The notes beneath the pieces were generated by a model. It was not told the DNA's origin. It did no database searches and was given only the letters and a program-made list of their open reading frames with translations. From JACQGZ01 sp050695215 (GTDB taxonomy: Bacteria; Sysuimicrobiota; Sysuimicrobiia; Sysuimicrobiales; Humicultoraceae), in assembly GCA_050695215.1 (NCBI GenBank), contig JBOGSD010000124.1, positions 1 through 30,121 of the forward strand: 30,121 bases of DNA, in the 5' to 3' direction. Of the stretch, positions 15,380 through 23,493 are shown one piece after another. A program made the translations under genes and the position numbers. Position 1 is the first letter of the stretch, and each line of letters opens with the position of its first letter.

Positions 15380-15624
15380 GAGCAAACGAAGACACTAGAC
15401 GGCTTTCTTAATCGCGTTTCAGCGAACAGCCGCGCCTCCAAAGCCATAACCGCCAGCTCCGGCATCCTCGGCACCCTTTGACTACAGAGGCTTCAGTCGG
15501 GGTATGGTGCCTCTACGTGCGCCCTCAGCTGACAGGCTTTTGCATCGCAGACTAACCCAGCAGTTGCGGACGAATCGCCGACAATGGCGCCTCGCGACAA
15601 GTGGGAGCGCGAAAGGTAGATCAG

Positions 15625-16758
15625 GTGAAGAAACCAGCTTTCTGGCTCATCCTGATCCTCCTCGTCTATGCCTTCACCGAGATCGGATCATATACCGCCT
15701 TGATCCTCCTGCGAGCCGTTCGCGGTATCGAGTACATTCCCATTTCCGCCGCATCGATCTCACCGCGACATAAGGACATTCTCGAGAACCTCCTGGCCGG
15801 GAAGACCACCTACGTCGGCTTTAGCTCCACGCTGGGGTGGACCATCAAGCCAAACGGATTCGCGCCTCGCTATAGAGCGAACTCGGCGGGCATCAGAGCG
15901 AACCGTGAATTTGCCCTCCACCCGCCGCGGAGTACGCTGCGGGTCGCTGCCTTCGGTGACTCCTTCACGCACGCGGATGATGTCGAGACCAAGGACACCT
16001 GGCAGGAAGTGTTGATGCGGACACACGAACGCGTAGAGGTGTTGAATTTCGGCGTCGGCGGGTATGGACTCGACCAGGCATTCCTTCGGTATCGGCAGGA
16101 CGGTGTCAGGTTCAATCCCGATATTGTCCTAATCGGGTTCATGTCAGAGAACATCTACCGGACTGTCAGCGTCTATCGCCCATTCTACGCGCCTGTGACG
16201 AACCTGCCGCTGGCCAAACCATGGTTCACGATTCAGAACGACGCGTTAGTGTTGATGGACAACCCGACGCCTACGCTGTCCCACTATCGAGAGCTCCTGA
16301 CGCACCCCGAATCGGTCCTGCCGCGCCTGGGCGCCCACGACCATTTCTTCCACACCTGGTACAAGCAAGGGACCATGGACTTCCTTCCGTCCCTTCGCCT
16401 CTTCAAGATTGCGCGTTATCGAATCCTGGCACCCAGGTCAGGTATAGAGAAGTCCGGGGTCTACGCTACGGACTCGCACGCCTTCAAGATCACGGCCGCC
16501 GTTTTCGAGTTGTTCTTCGAGTCGGCAAGGCGTAATGGCTCGCTGCCGATCGCCCTCATCTTTCCAAGCGACAGAGACATAGCCCGATTCCGGGCGAAAG
16601 GAACGAAGCGGTACGCGCCGCTGTTGGACCATCTGCAGGCCAAAGGGCTGCCGTACATCGACCTGCTGGACGGGTTCGAGACGCAGGGAAATCGCGTCCC
16701 GGTGGACGCTCTCGCCCCGGATCATTACTCGCCCTTGGGCAACCAACTGGTCCGCTAG
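15625..16758 (+). CDS. Membrane-anchored SGNH/GDSL-type hydrolase, C-terminal frameshift
   Basis: The GTG at 15625 (AAAGG about 8 nt upstream) gives 377 aa; a GTG at 15601 is in the same frame. One N-terminal membrane helix (FWLILILLVYAF) is followed by an extracytoplasmic domain. SGNH blocks are VAAFGDSFTHADD (nucleophile Ser near residue 113), NFGVGGYGLDQ and PDHYSPLGN near the end. Such enzymes remove or add acyl groups on polysaccharides. The frame stops at 16758 just after LGNQLV. Skipping one C at 16752-16753 restores a natural tail (ARIVWDYLETNRLADPEV, then a basic end) with TAA at 16832-16834. So a single-base insertion has probably cut off about 26 residues, outside the catalytic blocks. 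Confidence 0.8.
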   Translation: MKKPAFWLILILLVYAFTEIGSYTALILLRAVRGIEYIPISAASISPRHKDILENLLAGKTTYVGFSSTLGWTIKPNGFAPRYRANSAGIRANREFALHPPRSTLRVAAFGDSFTHADDVETKDTWQEVLMRTHERVEVLNFGVGGYGLDQAFLRYRQDGVRFNPDIVLIGFMSENIYRTVSVYRPFYAPVTNLPLAKPWFTIQNDALVLMDNPTPTLSHYRELLTHPESVLPRLGAHDHFFHTWYKQGTMDFLPSLRLFKIARYRILAPRSGIEKSGVYATDSHAFKITAAVFELFFESARRNGSLPIALIFPSDRDIARFRAKGTKRYAPLLDHLQAKGLPYIDLLDGFETQGNRVPVDALAPDHYSPLGNQLVR

Positions 16759-16956
16759 AATCGTGTGGGACTACCTCGAGACGAACCGGCTGGCCGACCC
16801 CGAGGTCATCAGGCGGGGGCGAAGACGACCGTAAGGGCATACCTATTCGCGCGGGCCGTCAGGGCCAGGGAACGCGTCCACCACGCCCAGGCAGGAACCT
16901 CCGATAGAACCTGCCAATGACCAAAAGAGCGCGCAGGTCCAGAACATCTGACCCTC

Positions 16957-17379
16957 ATGCCTGAACGCAGTGAGATTACTGACACCATGGCCGGCCTGGC
17001 CTTGTTTGCCGACCTCAACCGGGCGCAGCTCGAGGGCGTCGCCCACGTCTTCGAGGAGCAGTGGTTTGAAGAAGGGGAGCGCATTCTACGCCAGGGACTG
17101 GGCGGCTCGGCCCTGTACGTCATCCTCGACGGGGAGGCAACTGTCACCATCAACGGGGTCCCCACGGCGGGCCTGGGGCGCGGTGACTTCTTCGGAGAGA
17201 TTTCCGTCCTGCTGAACGACCCGCCGTCGGCCGACGTGGTTGCCGTCCGTCCGGTGCATTGCGCCGTGCTGTCTGGCCCCGACGTCGAAGGATTCCTGAT
17301 GACCTATCCCCGCGTGATGTTTCGGATGCTGCAGGCACAGGCCCGGCGGTTACGGCAGGCCAGCCGGTGGCGGAGTTGA
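16957..17379 (+). CDS. Cyclic-nucleotide-binding domain protein (CRP-like sensor domain without HTH)
   Basis: 140 aa, a single cNMP-binding fold: LALFADLNRAQLEGVA opens the domain, EEGERILRQGLGGSALYVILDG is the first half of the barrel, and GRGDFFGEISVLLNDPPSADVVA is the phosphate-binding cassette (FGE...L...ADV). The usual cassette Arg-Ser/Thr is replaced by Ser-Ala, so cAMP or cGMP binding is uncertain. There is no DNA-binding domain, so it is not a CRP-type transcription factor. The ATG at 16957 lacks a clear ribosome site; an ATG at 16987 is an alternative. The stop overlaps the start of the flavoprotein gene by 13 bp, so it is probably the regulatory subunit or partner of that enzyme. 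Confidence 0.82.
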   Translation: MPERSEITDTMAGLALFADLNRAQLEGVAHVFEEQWFEEGERILRQGLGGSALYVILDGEATVTINGVPTAGLGRGDFFGEISVLLNDPPSADVVAVRPVHCAVLSGPDVEGFLMTYPRVMFRMLQAQARRLRQASRWRS

Positions 17380-18878
17380 GCCGGCCCTTCCCGCCCGGCA
17401 CCTATCCTCTCCTCGTGGTGGGCAGCGGGCCCGGCGGGCTGCAGCTGACCTACTTTCTGCGGCGGTGGGGGGTGCCCCACGCGGTCATCTCAGCGGACGA
17501 GGAGCCCGGGGGGATGTTTCGCCGCCTCCCCCTGTTCGAACGCCTGATCACCTGGTCGAAGCGACACCCACCGGTCTCTCCGGAAGCCCGCTCGTACGAG
17601 TGGTACGACTGGAACACGCTGCTGGCGGAGGAGATGTCCCACCGGGCCCTTCTCCCTGAGTTCATGGACGGCACATCCATCTTCCCGTCGCGTTCAGAGA
17701 TGGAGCAGGCCCTCGTCGCTTTCGCGGCGCGGACCGAGGTGCAGATTCGCTACGGGTGCCGGTGGGAAGCGACACACCGCCGCGAGCAGGGCTTCACCCT
17801 TGAGACGAGCGACGGCTCGTATCACGTGCGCGTCGCCGTCTTCGCCGTGGGGATGGCGGAGCCGTGGAAGCCGCAGATCCCCGGCATCGAAGCGGTCCCC
17901 CACTATGTGGAGACGCGGCCGGCGCACGAGTATGCCGGAAAGCGAGTCTTCATCGTCGGCAAGCGCAACTCGGCATTCGAGCTGGCCGACGCGTTCCACC
18001 CGTGGGCCCGCCAGATCATCCTGGCTTCGCCGCGGCCGGCAGTCCTATCCCTCTACAATCGGTCGGCTTCCGCATCCGTCCGCGCCCGCTACGCCGTGCC
18101 CTACGAAGACCACCTGTTGGGCGGGGGGACCTTTGCCCTCGACGCGTCCATCGAGCGGATCGAGCGGCACGCTCTAGGTTGGCGCGTCAGTGTCACCGGC
18201 ACGGCCGTCCCCGGAACGCTCACCCTTGAGGCCGATGACGTCATCGCCGCCACCGGGTTCAGCACCCCGTTGCGGGACTTGCGGGCCTGTGGGGTAAGGA
18301 CCTTCAGTCACGGCCGCATCCCGTATCTCACCCCGTTCTGGGAGAGCGTCACCGTCCCCGGGATGTACTTCGGCGGCGCCGTCTCCATGGGTGCGGTCGG
18401 GCTGCGCAAGTTTGGCCTGAGCAGTCTCTCCGCCGGGGTCTCGGGGTTCAGACACAATATGCGCGTCCTCGCCGAGCACCTGGCCCGGACCTACTTCAAC
18501 GCCGGGCCTCCGCTGCGGGAACTCCGCCCCGATGAGGTCGTTCCGTTCCTCATCGCCGAACTCAACGGGGCCCCGGAGCTGTGGAACCAGCGGGCGTATC
18601 TCGCCCGCGCCGTGTCTGTGCGCCCCGACGGACGCCTGGTGGATGAAGGCGTCCAGCCGCTCCAGCACTTCGTGGACGGCAGAGGGCCCGATGCGGTGGC
18701 CGTCACAGTGGAAACGGACGACCGCGGTGAGCATCGCTCCGCGCTCTATGTGCGGCAGGGAGGGTCCGTGACGGAGACTGTTCTCCCGGCGGGTCCGTTG
18801 CTGGACTTCGACACGCCCGACCATCGGGCGCGCCTGGCGGATCTGCTGAAGGTGCTGCTACCCTCCGGCGTTCTCTGA
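17367..18878 (+). CDS. FAD/NAD(P)-binding flavoprotein (monooxygenase/thioredoxin-reductase-like)
   Basis: 503 aa from the GTG at 17367, chosen because the upstream extension is shadow of the preceding gene. The FAD Rossmann motif is LLVVGSGPGGLQ (residues 15-26), followed by EEPGGMFRR. A second dinucleotide motif, VFIVGKRNSAFELADAF, near residue 193, binds NAD(P)H. VIAATGFSTPL is the ATG motif found near the end of these domains. No CxxC redox pair is visible near the second motif, so it is closer to FMO/N-hydroxylating monooxygenases than to thioredoxin reductase. The last 100 residues are a separate strand-rich tail. It overlaps the cNMP-binding gene and probably forms a functional pair with it. 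The substrate is unknown. Confidence 0.82.
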   Translation: MAELSRPFPPGTYPLLVVGSGPGGLQLTYFLRRWGVPHAVISADEEPGGMFRRLPLFERLITWSKRHPPVSPEARSYEWYDWNTLLAEEMSHRALLPEFMDGTSIFPSRSEMEQALVAFAARTEVQIRYGCRWEATHRREQGFTLETSDGSYHVRVAVFAVGMAEPWKPQIPGIEAVPHYVETRPAHEYAGKRVFIVGKRNSAFELADAFHPWARQIILASPRPAVLSLYNRSASASVRARYAVPYEDHLLGGGTFALDASIERIERHALGWRVSVTGTAVPGTLTLEADDVIAATGFSTPLRDLRACGVRTFSHGRIPYLTPFWESVTVPGMYFGGAVSMGAVGLRKFGLSSLSAGVSGFRHNMRVLAEHLARTYFNAGPPLRELRPDEVVPFLIAELNGAPELWNQRAYLARAVSVRPDGRLVDEGVQPLQHFVDGRGPDAVAVTVETDDRGEHRSALYVRQGGSVTETVLPAGPLLDFDTPDHRARLADLLKVLLPSGVL

Positions 18879-18945
18879 CGGCCCTTATCTCGATGCGCCC
18901 TGGGGGGCCCCAGGAACGGCAGAAGCACCCCAGGTGAACCAGTAT

Positions 18946-18978
18946 CCCCGGAGGTCGCGGGTTCAAGTCCTATCGGAA
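18946..18978 (+). repeat. Second tRNA T-arm-like fragment, possible old attachment remnant
   Basis: A 21-bp stretch at 18950-18970 is identical to 15345-15365 in the tRNA-His fragment, and the match goes on through TCGG after two mismatches. The 3' T-stem strand (CCTAT) no longer pairs fully with GCGGG and the acceptor strand is lost, so it is not a tRNA. It could be a decayed attachment site or a piece of another tRNA. Confidence 0.5.
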
Positions 18979-19032
18979 GAAGAGCAGGTAGATAATGATG
19001 ATCAATACCACCGTACCCAGACCGATGTACAT
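18970..19032 (-). CDS. 20-aa single-helix membrane miniprotein
   Basis: The ATG at 19032 has GGGAGG ending 7 nt upstream, a very good ribosome site. The product is MYIGLGTVVLIIIIYLLFFR: a short polar start, one hydrophobic helix of about 14 residues and a C-terminal Arg. It ends with TAG at 18972-18970, inside the tRNA-like fragment. Too short for automatic gene finders. Small single-helix proteins of this style are common as unannotated membrane peptides; function is unknown. The 403-bp gap it lies in (18879-19281) holds no other gene. Confidence 0.6.
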   Translation of the reverse strand: MYIGLGTVVLIIIIYLLFFR

Positions 19033-19281
19033 GGGTGTCCTCCCTATCTCTGTTCTCCGCCTCGACTTCGGTCCGCCCACCCCCTGATGGACCGCTCGTC
19101 AGGACGCTTCATCAGTTCCGTGGAACATAGAGTAGCACGACTAGGAGAGCCTTCCACCTCCTTTACAATTCTCTAACCATTCCTTGACCGACCGCTTGTC
19201 CTAGCTTCGTATACCCCCGCTACAGTAGAACGGCACCGAGGCGTTCGATGTATTCATGATTCCCAAGGGGGGGATGTCAAC

Positions 19282-19992
19282 ATGCGCGCTGCGATGCTCC
19301 TTCTGCTTGTTGGGGTGATGCTGTTGCCGGCGACCGCCTCCTCCGCGCCCGCGCTCATTGCCTACCGGGTCCGGCTCTTCAACCTGACCAGCGGCCAGCC
19401 ATTCTCACCCCCGGTAGCCGCCACCCACCAGCCGTCCATCAGGATGTTCCGGGTCGGCGCCCTGGCCTCCCTCGAACTCGAGGCGATCGCCGAGGACGGC
19501 AACCAGATCCCGATGTTCAACTTGTTCGCCGGTGACAGCAGGGTCACTCAGGCCGTCGATGTGGGAAGGCCGCTGACGCCCATAGGCAAGACGGTGGGCA
19601 CGTTTACGCCTTGGGTGACGTTCGACATCAACGCCCGCCCGGAAGACAAACTCTCTCTGGCGACCATGCTGATCTGTACCAACGATGGCTTCCTGGGACT
19701 CGATGCCGCTACCCTGCCGGCGGTGGGTCGGGTCGTCTACGCCCTTAACGGCTATGATTCCGGGACAGAGGACAACACCGAACAGAGCCTCGATATCGTG
19801 GACCCCTGCACCGGTCTAGGGCCGGCGATCCTGCCGGGCGACCCTGACGGCAATGATGACGCGGCCGTCAATACCGTCCCTCGGCTGCGGATCCGTCACC
19901 ACCCGGGTATCCTGGGGAATGGCGAATTGACGCCCGGCCTGCACGGCTGGACCGACCCGGTGGCTGTGGTGGTCATTGACCGACTCCCCTAA
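19282..19992 (+). CDS. Secreted spondin-domain protein
   Basis: 236 aa. A clear signal peptide (MLLLLVGVMLLPATASSAPA) directs export. The mature part has the spondin_N pattern: YRVRLFNLTSGQPFSPPVAA near the start, MFRVGALASLELEAIAEDGN, then LATMLICTNDGFLGLDA and YDSGTEDNTE. Spondin_N domains are beta-sandwiches found in secreted bacterial proteins of unknown role and in animal matrix proteins. No lipobox cysteine is visible. The gene is monocistronic, with an intrinsic terminator just downstream at 20014-20047. A G-rich AAGGGGGGGA precedes the start. The domain call is confident; function is unknown. Confidence 0.85.
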   Translation: MRAAMLLLLVGVMLLPATASSAPALIAYRVRLFNLTSGQPFSPPVAATHQPSIRMFRVGALASLELEAIAEDGNQIPMFNLFAGDSRVTQAVDVGRPLTPIGKTVGTFTPWVTFDINARPEDKLSLATMLICTNDGFLGLDAATLPAVGRVVYALNGYDSGTEDNTEQSLDIVDPCTGLGPAILPGDPDGNDDAAVNTVPRLRIRHHPGILGNGELTPGLHGWTDPVAVVVIDRLP

Positions 19993-20013
19993 CGAGCCGC
20001 CGATTTGCGCAAG

Positions 20014-20047
20014 AAGAGACCGGGCAGCGTGGCGAGCCCGGTCTCTT
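20014..20047 (+). terminator. Intrinsic terminator after the spondin gene
   Basis: A perfect 12-bp stem (AAGAGACCGGGC at 20014-20025, GCCCGGTCTCTT at 20036-20047) encloses a 10-nt loop and is followed by TGTTG. It starts 21 bp after the spondin stop. The T-run is short. Confidence 0.8.
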
Positions 20048-20098
20048 TGTTGAGCCCCACGACTAGGCCCCCGCGGGGCAACCGCCCAGGGCAAGGCG

Positions 20099-20974
20099 AT
20101 GATCCTCCCGGCGGAGAGGCCCGCAGGGAGGACCATCGCGAATCCCTCCAGCGTGATCCTCGCGAAGCTGCTCGGCCTGCTCATCCGCCTGTTTCCTCGG
20201 CTCAAGCGCTCGCTGTGGCAGACATGGTACGACTTCCTCGCCGCCAAGAACACCGAAGCCGGATGGACGTTCATGAATTACGGCTTCGCCCCGCTCGAGG
20301 CGGACAGCCGGCCGCTCACGCTCCTAGAAGGCGACGAGCCGGACCGCCTCTGCATCCAGCTCTATCACCACGTGGCCGCAGAGCGGGACCTGCGCGGCCT
20401 GACCGTCCTCGAGGTCGGCTGCGGTCGGGGCGGCGGGGCCAGTTACATCTCCCGCTACCTCAGCCCGCGCTCCTTCGTCGGCATCGACTTCTCGGCCAAC
20501 GCCGTCGCGCTCTGTCGCCGGCACCGGGGCCCCGGGCTCGCCTTCGCCGTGGGCGACGCCGAGGGCTTGCCGTTCGCGGACGAAAGCTTTGACGCCGTGA
20601 TCAACGTAGAGTCTTCCCATGGCTATCCCTCGATGGCGCGCTTCCTGCGGGAAGTGTACCGGGTCCTGCGCCCCGACGGCCGCCTCCTGTTTGCGGACCT
20701 CCGAGGCCGCGAGGATGTCGAGCTCTTGCGGGACGCGCTGCGCGCCGCCGGATTGACGGTGCTCGTCGAGCGCCTGATCACGCGGAACATCCTGGCGGCA
20801 ATGCAACAGGACAACGCACGCAAGCTCGCCCTCATCCGGGCGAAGGTCGCCTGGCCGCTGCGCGGTCCGTTCCAGCACTTTGCGGGTCTCCAGGGGACGA
20901 CGATCTACGAGGCGCTGCGGAGCGGCCGCGCTCACTACTTGAGCTTTGTGTGCGCCAAATCTCCGGGAGCGTGA
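20099..20974 (+). CDS. Class I SAM-dependent methyltransferase
   Basis: 291 aa. Motif I is VLEVGCGRGGG (residues 103-113), with GIDFSANAV (128-136) for the acidic loop, GDAEGLPFADESFDAVINVESSHGY as the motif II/III region and LREVYRVLRPDGRLLFAD as the motif after it. The order is that of UbiE/phthiotriol-type methyltransferases, and the N-terminal MNYGFAPLE segment is shared with glycolipid or sterol methyltransferases. A basic, hydrophobic N-terminal helix (LLGLLIRLFPRLKRSLW) may bind membrane. The ATG at 20099 has no strong ribosome site; a GTG at 20153 is an alternative. It is coupled to the degraded GNAT gene by a GTGA overlap. The substrate is unknown. Confidence 0.88.
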   Translation: MILPAERPAGRTIANPSSVILAKLLGLLIRLFPRLKRSLWQTWYDFLAAKNTEAGWTFMNYGFAPLEADSRPLTLLEGDEPDRLCIQLYHHVAAERDLRGLTVLEVGCGRGGGASYISRYLSPRSFVGIDFSANAVALCRRHRGPGLAFAVGDAEGLPFADESFDAVINVESSHGYPSMARFLREVYRVLRPDGRLLFADLRGREDVELLRDALRAAGLTVLVERLITRNILAAMQQDNARKLALIRAKVAWPLRGPFQHFAGLQGTTIYEALRSGRAHYLSFVCAKSPGA

Positions 20975-21428
20975 ACACGCCGCGGCGAAGGACGTGGTGG
21001 GCTGTCCTGCGTCCGATCCTCCGGGTCGATCTGCTGGCCAGCGCCAAGGCCATCGACGACCCGGCCCCCGCGCGGACCGCCGGGCAGGCGTCAGCATGGC
21101 CTACACCTTGCCGGCCTTCCGCGGCGGGGGGGTAGCGACCGCGGCGGGGCTGGAGCGGCACCGCTGGCTCCGCGACCACGGGATCAGGCGAGTGTATGGC
21201 TGGATGAGGGCGGAGAACACGGCCATGCACAAGGTCCGCGACCGGGCCGGTTGGCGCACGGTGGGGCGGCTCACCCAGTTCTACTGGCGCATCCGCCGGC
21301 GGTACGCGCTCCTGACCGTGACGATCAGCGACCCGGCCGACCCGCTGGCGGCATGGTGTGGTCCCGACCGCCTCCGCGTGGAGGGCGGCATCCGCATCGC
21401 CCGGAGACGGGGCGCGTCCTCAGGGTGA
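20971..21428 (+). pseudogene. Degraded GNAT N-acetyltransferase
   Basis: A GTG at 20971 with GGGAG upstream overlaps the methyltransferase stop (GTGA) and looks like the real start (VNTPRRRTWWAVLRPILRVD). The acetyltransferase core appears in another frame from about 21096: YTLPAFRGGGVATAAGLE holds the acetyl-CoA-binding R-G-G-G-V-A loop, followed by WLRDHGIRRVYGWMRAENTAMHKVRDRAGW. The usual 100 or more residues of the N-terminal half are missing between these parts. An internal deletion plus frame change is the simplest reading. The frame ends at 21428, overlapping the convergent gene by a few bases. A functional enzyme is unlikely. Confidence 0.65.
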
Positions 21429-23387
21429 GATCGTGACGGCGACGCCGAGATGGTCCGAGAGCGCCTCGGAGAAGGTGATGAACTCACGCGCGGTGAGATC
21501 GGGCGACACCAGAATGTAGTCGATCCGGCGGACGGGACGGCCGAACTCCAGGAAAGTCAGGCCCGGTGGCTCGCCGCCTCCCAGTTCGAAGGCATCCCGC
21601 AACCCCGTCTCTTTGAGGACGGCCAGGGCCCGGGATTCGGGAACCGCATTGAGATCCCCCATCACCACTGTCAGGTCCTGACGGTTCCAAAAGGCCGCCA
21701 GCGCCTGCGCCTGGGCGGCGCGGAGCTCGTCGGCGGGGATGTCCAGGGCGCGCTGGTTGTGGAAGTGCACACCGATCACGACCAGGCGCGCGCCACCGCC
21801 CAGATCCACCTCCGCCCGCAGCCCACCCCGGCGCATCGGCGCGGCCCCGCGAGGAAAAGCGACGCGATCGCCAACAGCGAGCGGCCGGCGGGAGAGGACG
21901 GCGTTGCCGAAGACGGCGTCGGCGGCGGGGCTCCAGACATAGACCATCCCCAGACGGCGGGAGAGCCAGGTGAGCATCTCCGTGGAGCCGCTGATCAGCC
22001 AGCCGCGGGAGACTTCTTGCACCGCCAAGACCTCGGCCCCCGACGCCTCGATCGCCCGGGCGAAGGCCTCCAGGTCGTGCCGCCCGTTGATATCGATGGC
22101 CTGATGCAGGTTGAAGGACATCACCCGGACCGGAAATCCTGTCCCCGCCGCTGGTTGAGGCGGCCGGGCGGCGATCCAGAGGACCACGGGCACGGCCAGC
22201 AGGAGCGCCCCGCGGGGGATCTTCCAGGGCGGCGGCGGCGCAGGGTCCTGCGGCCCTCTCGCGCGGCGAGGCCCCCCGAGCGCTGCGAGCGCTCCCATCC
22301 CGGCCAGGACCGGCATCAGCACCGCGTTCTCGAAGGGCAGCCGGCGTTCGTACGCGATGTAGTACAGAAAGATCGCCACGACGAGGAGGAACATCCCCGC
22401 GCCCCACCCGCCGGCGGTGCGGGCCAACCCCGGCTTCAGCGTGCCCCGGCCCTGCGCGGCCAGCACCGCGGCGGCCACGACGGCTGCGGCGAGGCTGCCC
22501 ACGGCCCAGCCCGCGGCCGCTCCCACTCCGGCCCCATGGGCCAGTGACGCCGCAGGGATCAACAGCAGTGCCATCAGCGCGATGGCCCTGGCGCTCGTGG
22601 TGCGCTCGATCATCATCAACGCGAGCACGTCAATCAGCAGGATGAACAGGAGCGCCGCGGGGAACGGCCACCCCGTGACCGCAGTGAGGCGGGCGGTGTT
22701 GTGGAAGACCATCAGATGGAGAAAGAGCAGCGGGGGCAGGCCGGCGAGGGTCCAGGCGCCAGGGGCGTCCGTATGCCCGCGCCAGCGCCCTCCTTCCTCC
22801 GCCAGCCCACCCAGGAACCAGACGTAGGCGACGCCGCGCAGGCTGGAGACGTAGATCGCCAGCAGCACCAGGGCGGCGGCGTACGCCCAGAAGGTACGCT
22901 GCCAGATGGGATCCCAACTCCAGAAGAGGCCGCTGAGAGTGACCTCCAGCGCCAGGCCGAGCACGAAGGCGCCCCCGAGGGCCGTCGCCGCCTCAGGGGC
23001 GGTGCCGCGGAGGACCGCCAGGAGGGCCGGGACGGTCCAGGCGAAGGCCACCACGCCGAGCGCCGTGAACCAGAAAGCGGCCATCGGCGGGGCGAATTGC
23101 GCCCCCAGGCGGGCGAGCGCCAGCGCACCCGCGGTCACCAGCAGGGCGCGCCGCGCGCCGAGGAGGCGGACCGGTATCGCGCTGAGCGCGGCGGTCGCGA
23201 ACAGCCCGATCGCCAGGAGCCCCAAACCCGTCGACGTGACGCCGGGCCGCGCCCCGTACGCATTGACGAGCAGCGGGAAGAACGCGCGGATGATCTGCGT
23301 CCCCAGGGTGACGGTCAACGCGAACAACACCACTTCGGGTCGGGTGCGGAGGGCAGCCCCGAAGCCTTCACCCGGCGCGCGGCTCAT
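21420..23387 (-). CDS. Multi-pass membrane protein with C-terminal endonuclease/exonuclease/phosphatase domain
   Basis: About 655 aa from the ATG at 23387. The frame extends to 23486 (TTG, ATG at 23483), and neither start has a good ribosome site. Residues up to about 400 contain roughly a dozen hydrophobic helices, similar in look to a transporter. The last 250 residues are an EEP domain with VMSFNLHQAID (Asn), VLAVQEVSRGW (Glu), HFHNQRAL, VVMGDLNAVPES (Asp, Asn), RRIDYILVSP and ALSDHLGVAV (Asp-His), the full catalytic set. The enzyme probably hydrolyses phosphoester or phospholipid-type substrates on one side of the membrane. It is convergent with the GNAT remnant. The fusion of a long transporter-like part to EEP is notable. 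Confidence 0.87.
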   Translation of the reverse strand: MSRAPGEGFGAALRTRPEVVLFALTVTLGTQIIRAFFPLLVNAYGARPGVTSTGLGLLAIGLFATAALSAIPVRLLGARRALLVTAGALALARLGAQFAPPMAAFWFTALGVVAFAWTVPALLAVLRGTAPEAATALGGAFVLGLALEVTLSGLFWSWDPIWQRTFWAYAAALVLLAIYVSSLRGVAYVWFLGGLAEEGGRWRGHTDAPGAWTLAGLPPLLFLHLMVFHNTARLTAVTGWPFPAALLFILLIDVLALMMIERTTSARAIALMALLLIPAASLAHGAGVGAAAGWAVGSLAAAVVAAAVLAAQGRGTLKPGLARTAGGWGAGMFLLVVAIFLYYIAYERRLPFENAVLMPVLAGMGALAALGGPRRARGPQDPAPPPPWKIPRGALLLAVPVVLWIAARPPQPAAGTGFPVRVMSFNLHQAIDINGRHDLEAFARAIEASGAEVLAVQEVSRGWLISGSTEMLTWLSRRLGMVYVWSPAADAVFGNAVLSRRPLAVGDRVAFPRGAAPMRRGGLRAEVDLGGGARLVVIGVHFHNQRALDIPADELRAAQAQALAAFWNRQDLTVVMGDLNAVPESRALAVLKETGLRDAFELGGGEPPGLTFLEFGRPVRRIDYILVSPDLTAREFITFSEALSDHLGVAVTISP

Positions 23388-23493
23388 CGGGAAGTTACCA
23401 TGGCTGGGGAATTCGGCGGCGTTGTTCGAGCCCGCGCCCGCCAAGTCCTCTCGGCGTCCGCCGCCCGGGGACGAGGGCGACATCAAGATAGGA

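Larger units (their letters stand above)
15158..15624. other. Element right-end region without genes
   Basis: This 467-bp stretch holds the 11-bp tandem repeat (15184-15205) and the tRNA-His 3' fragment (15335-15379). It also holds a weak promoter-like pair for the SGNH gene, TTGACT (15478-15483) and TATGGT (15503-15508), 19 bp apart. No further gene is supported. Confidence 0.5.

Noticed and set aside
21450..22547. Long rightward open frame of 365 codons
   Set aside because: It is the antisense shadow of the EEP membrane protein, with no ribosome site and a biased Arg/Gly/His composition.
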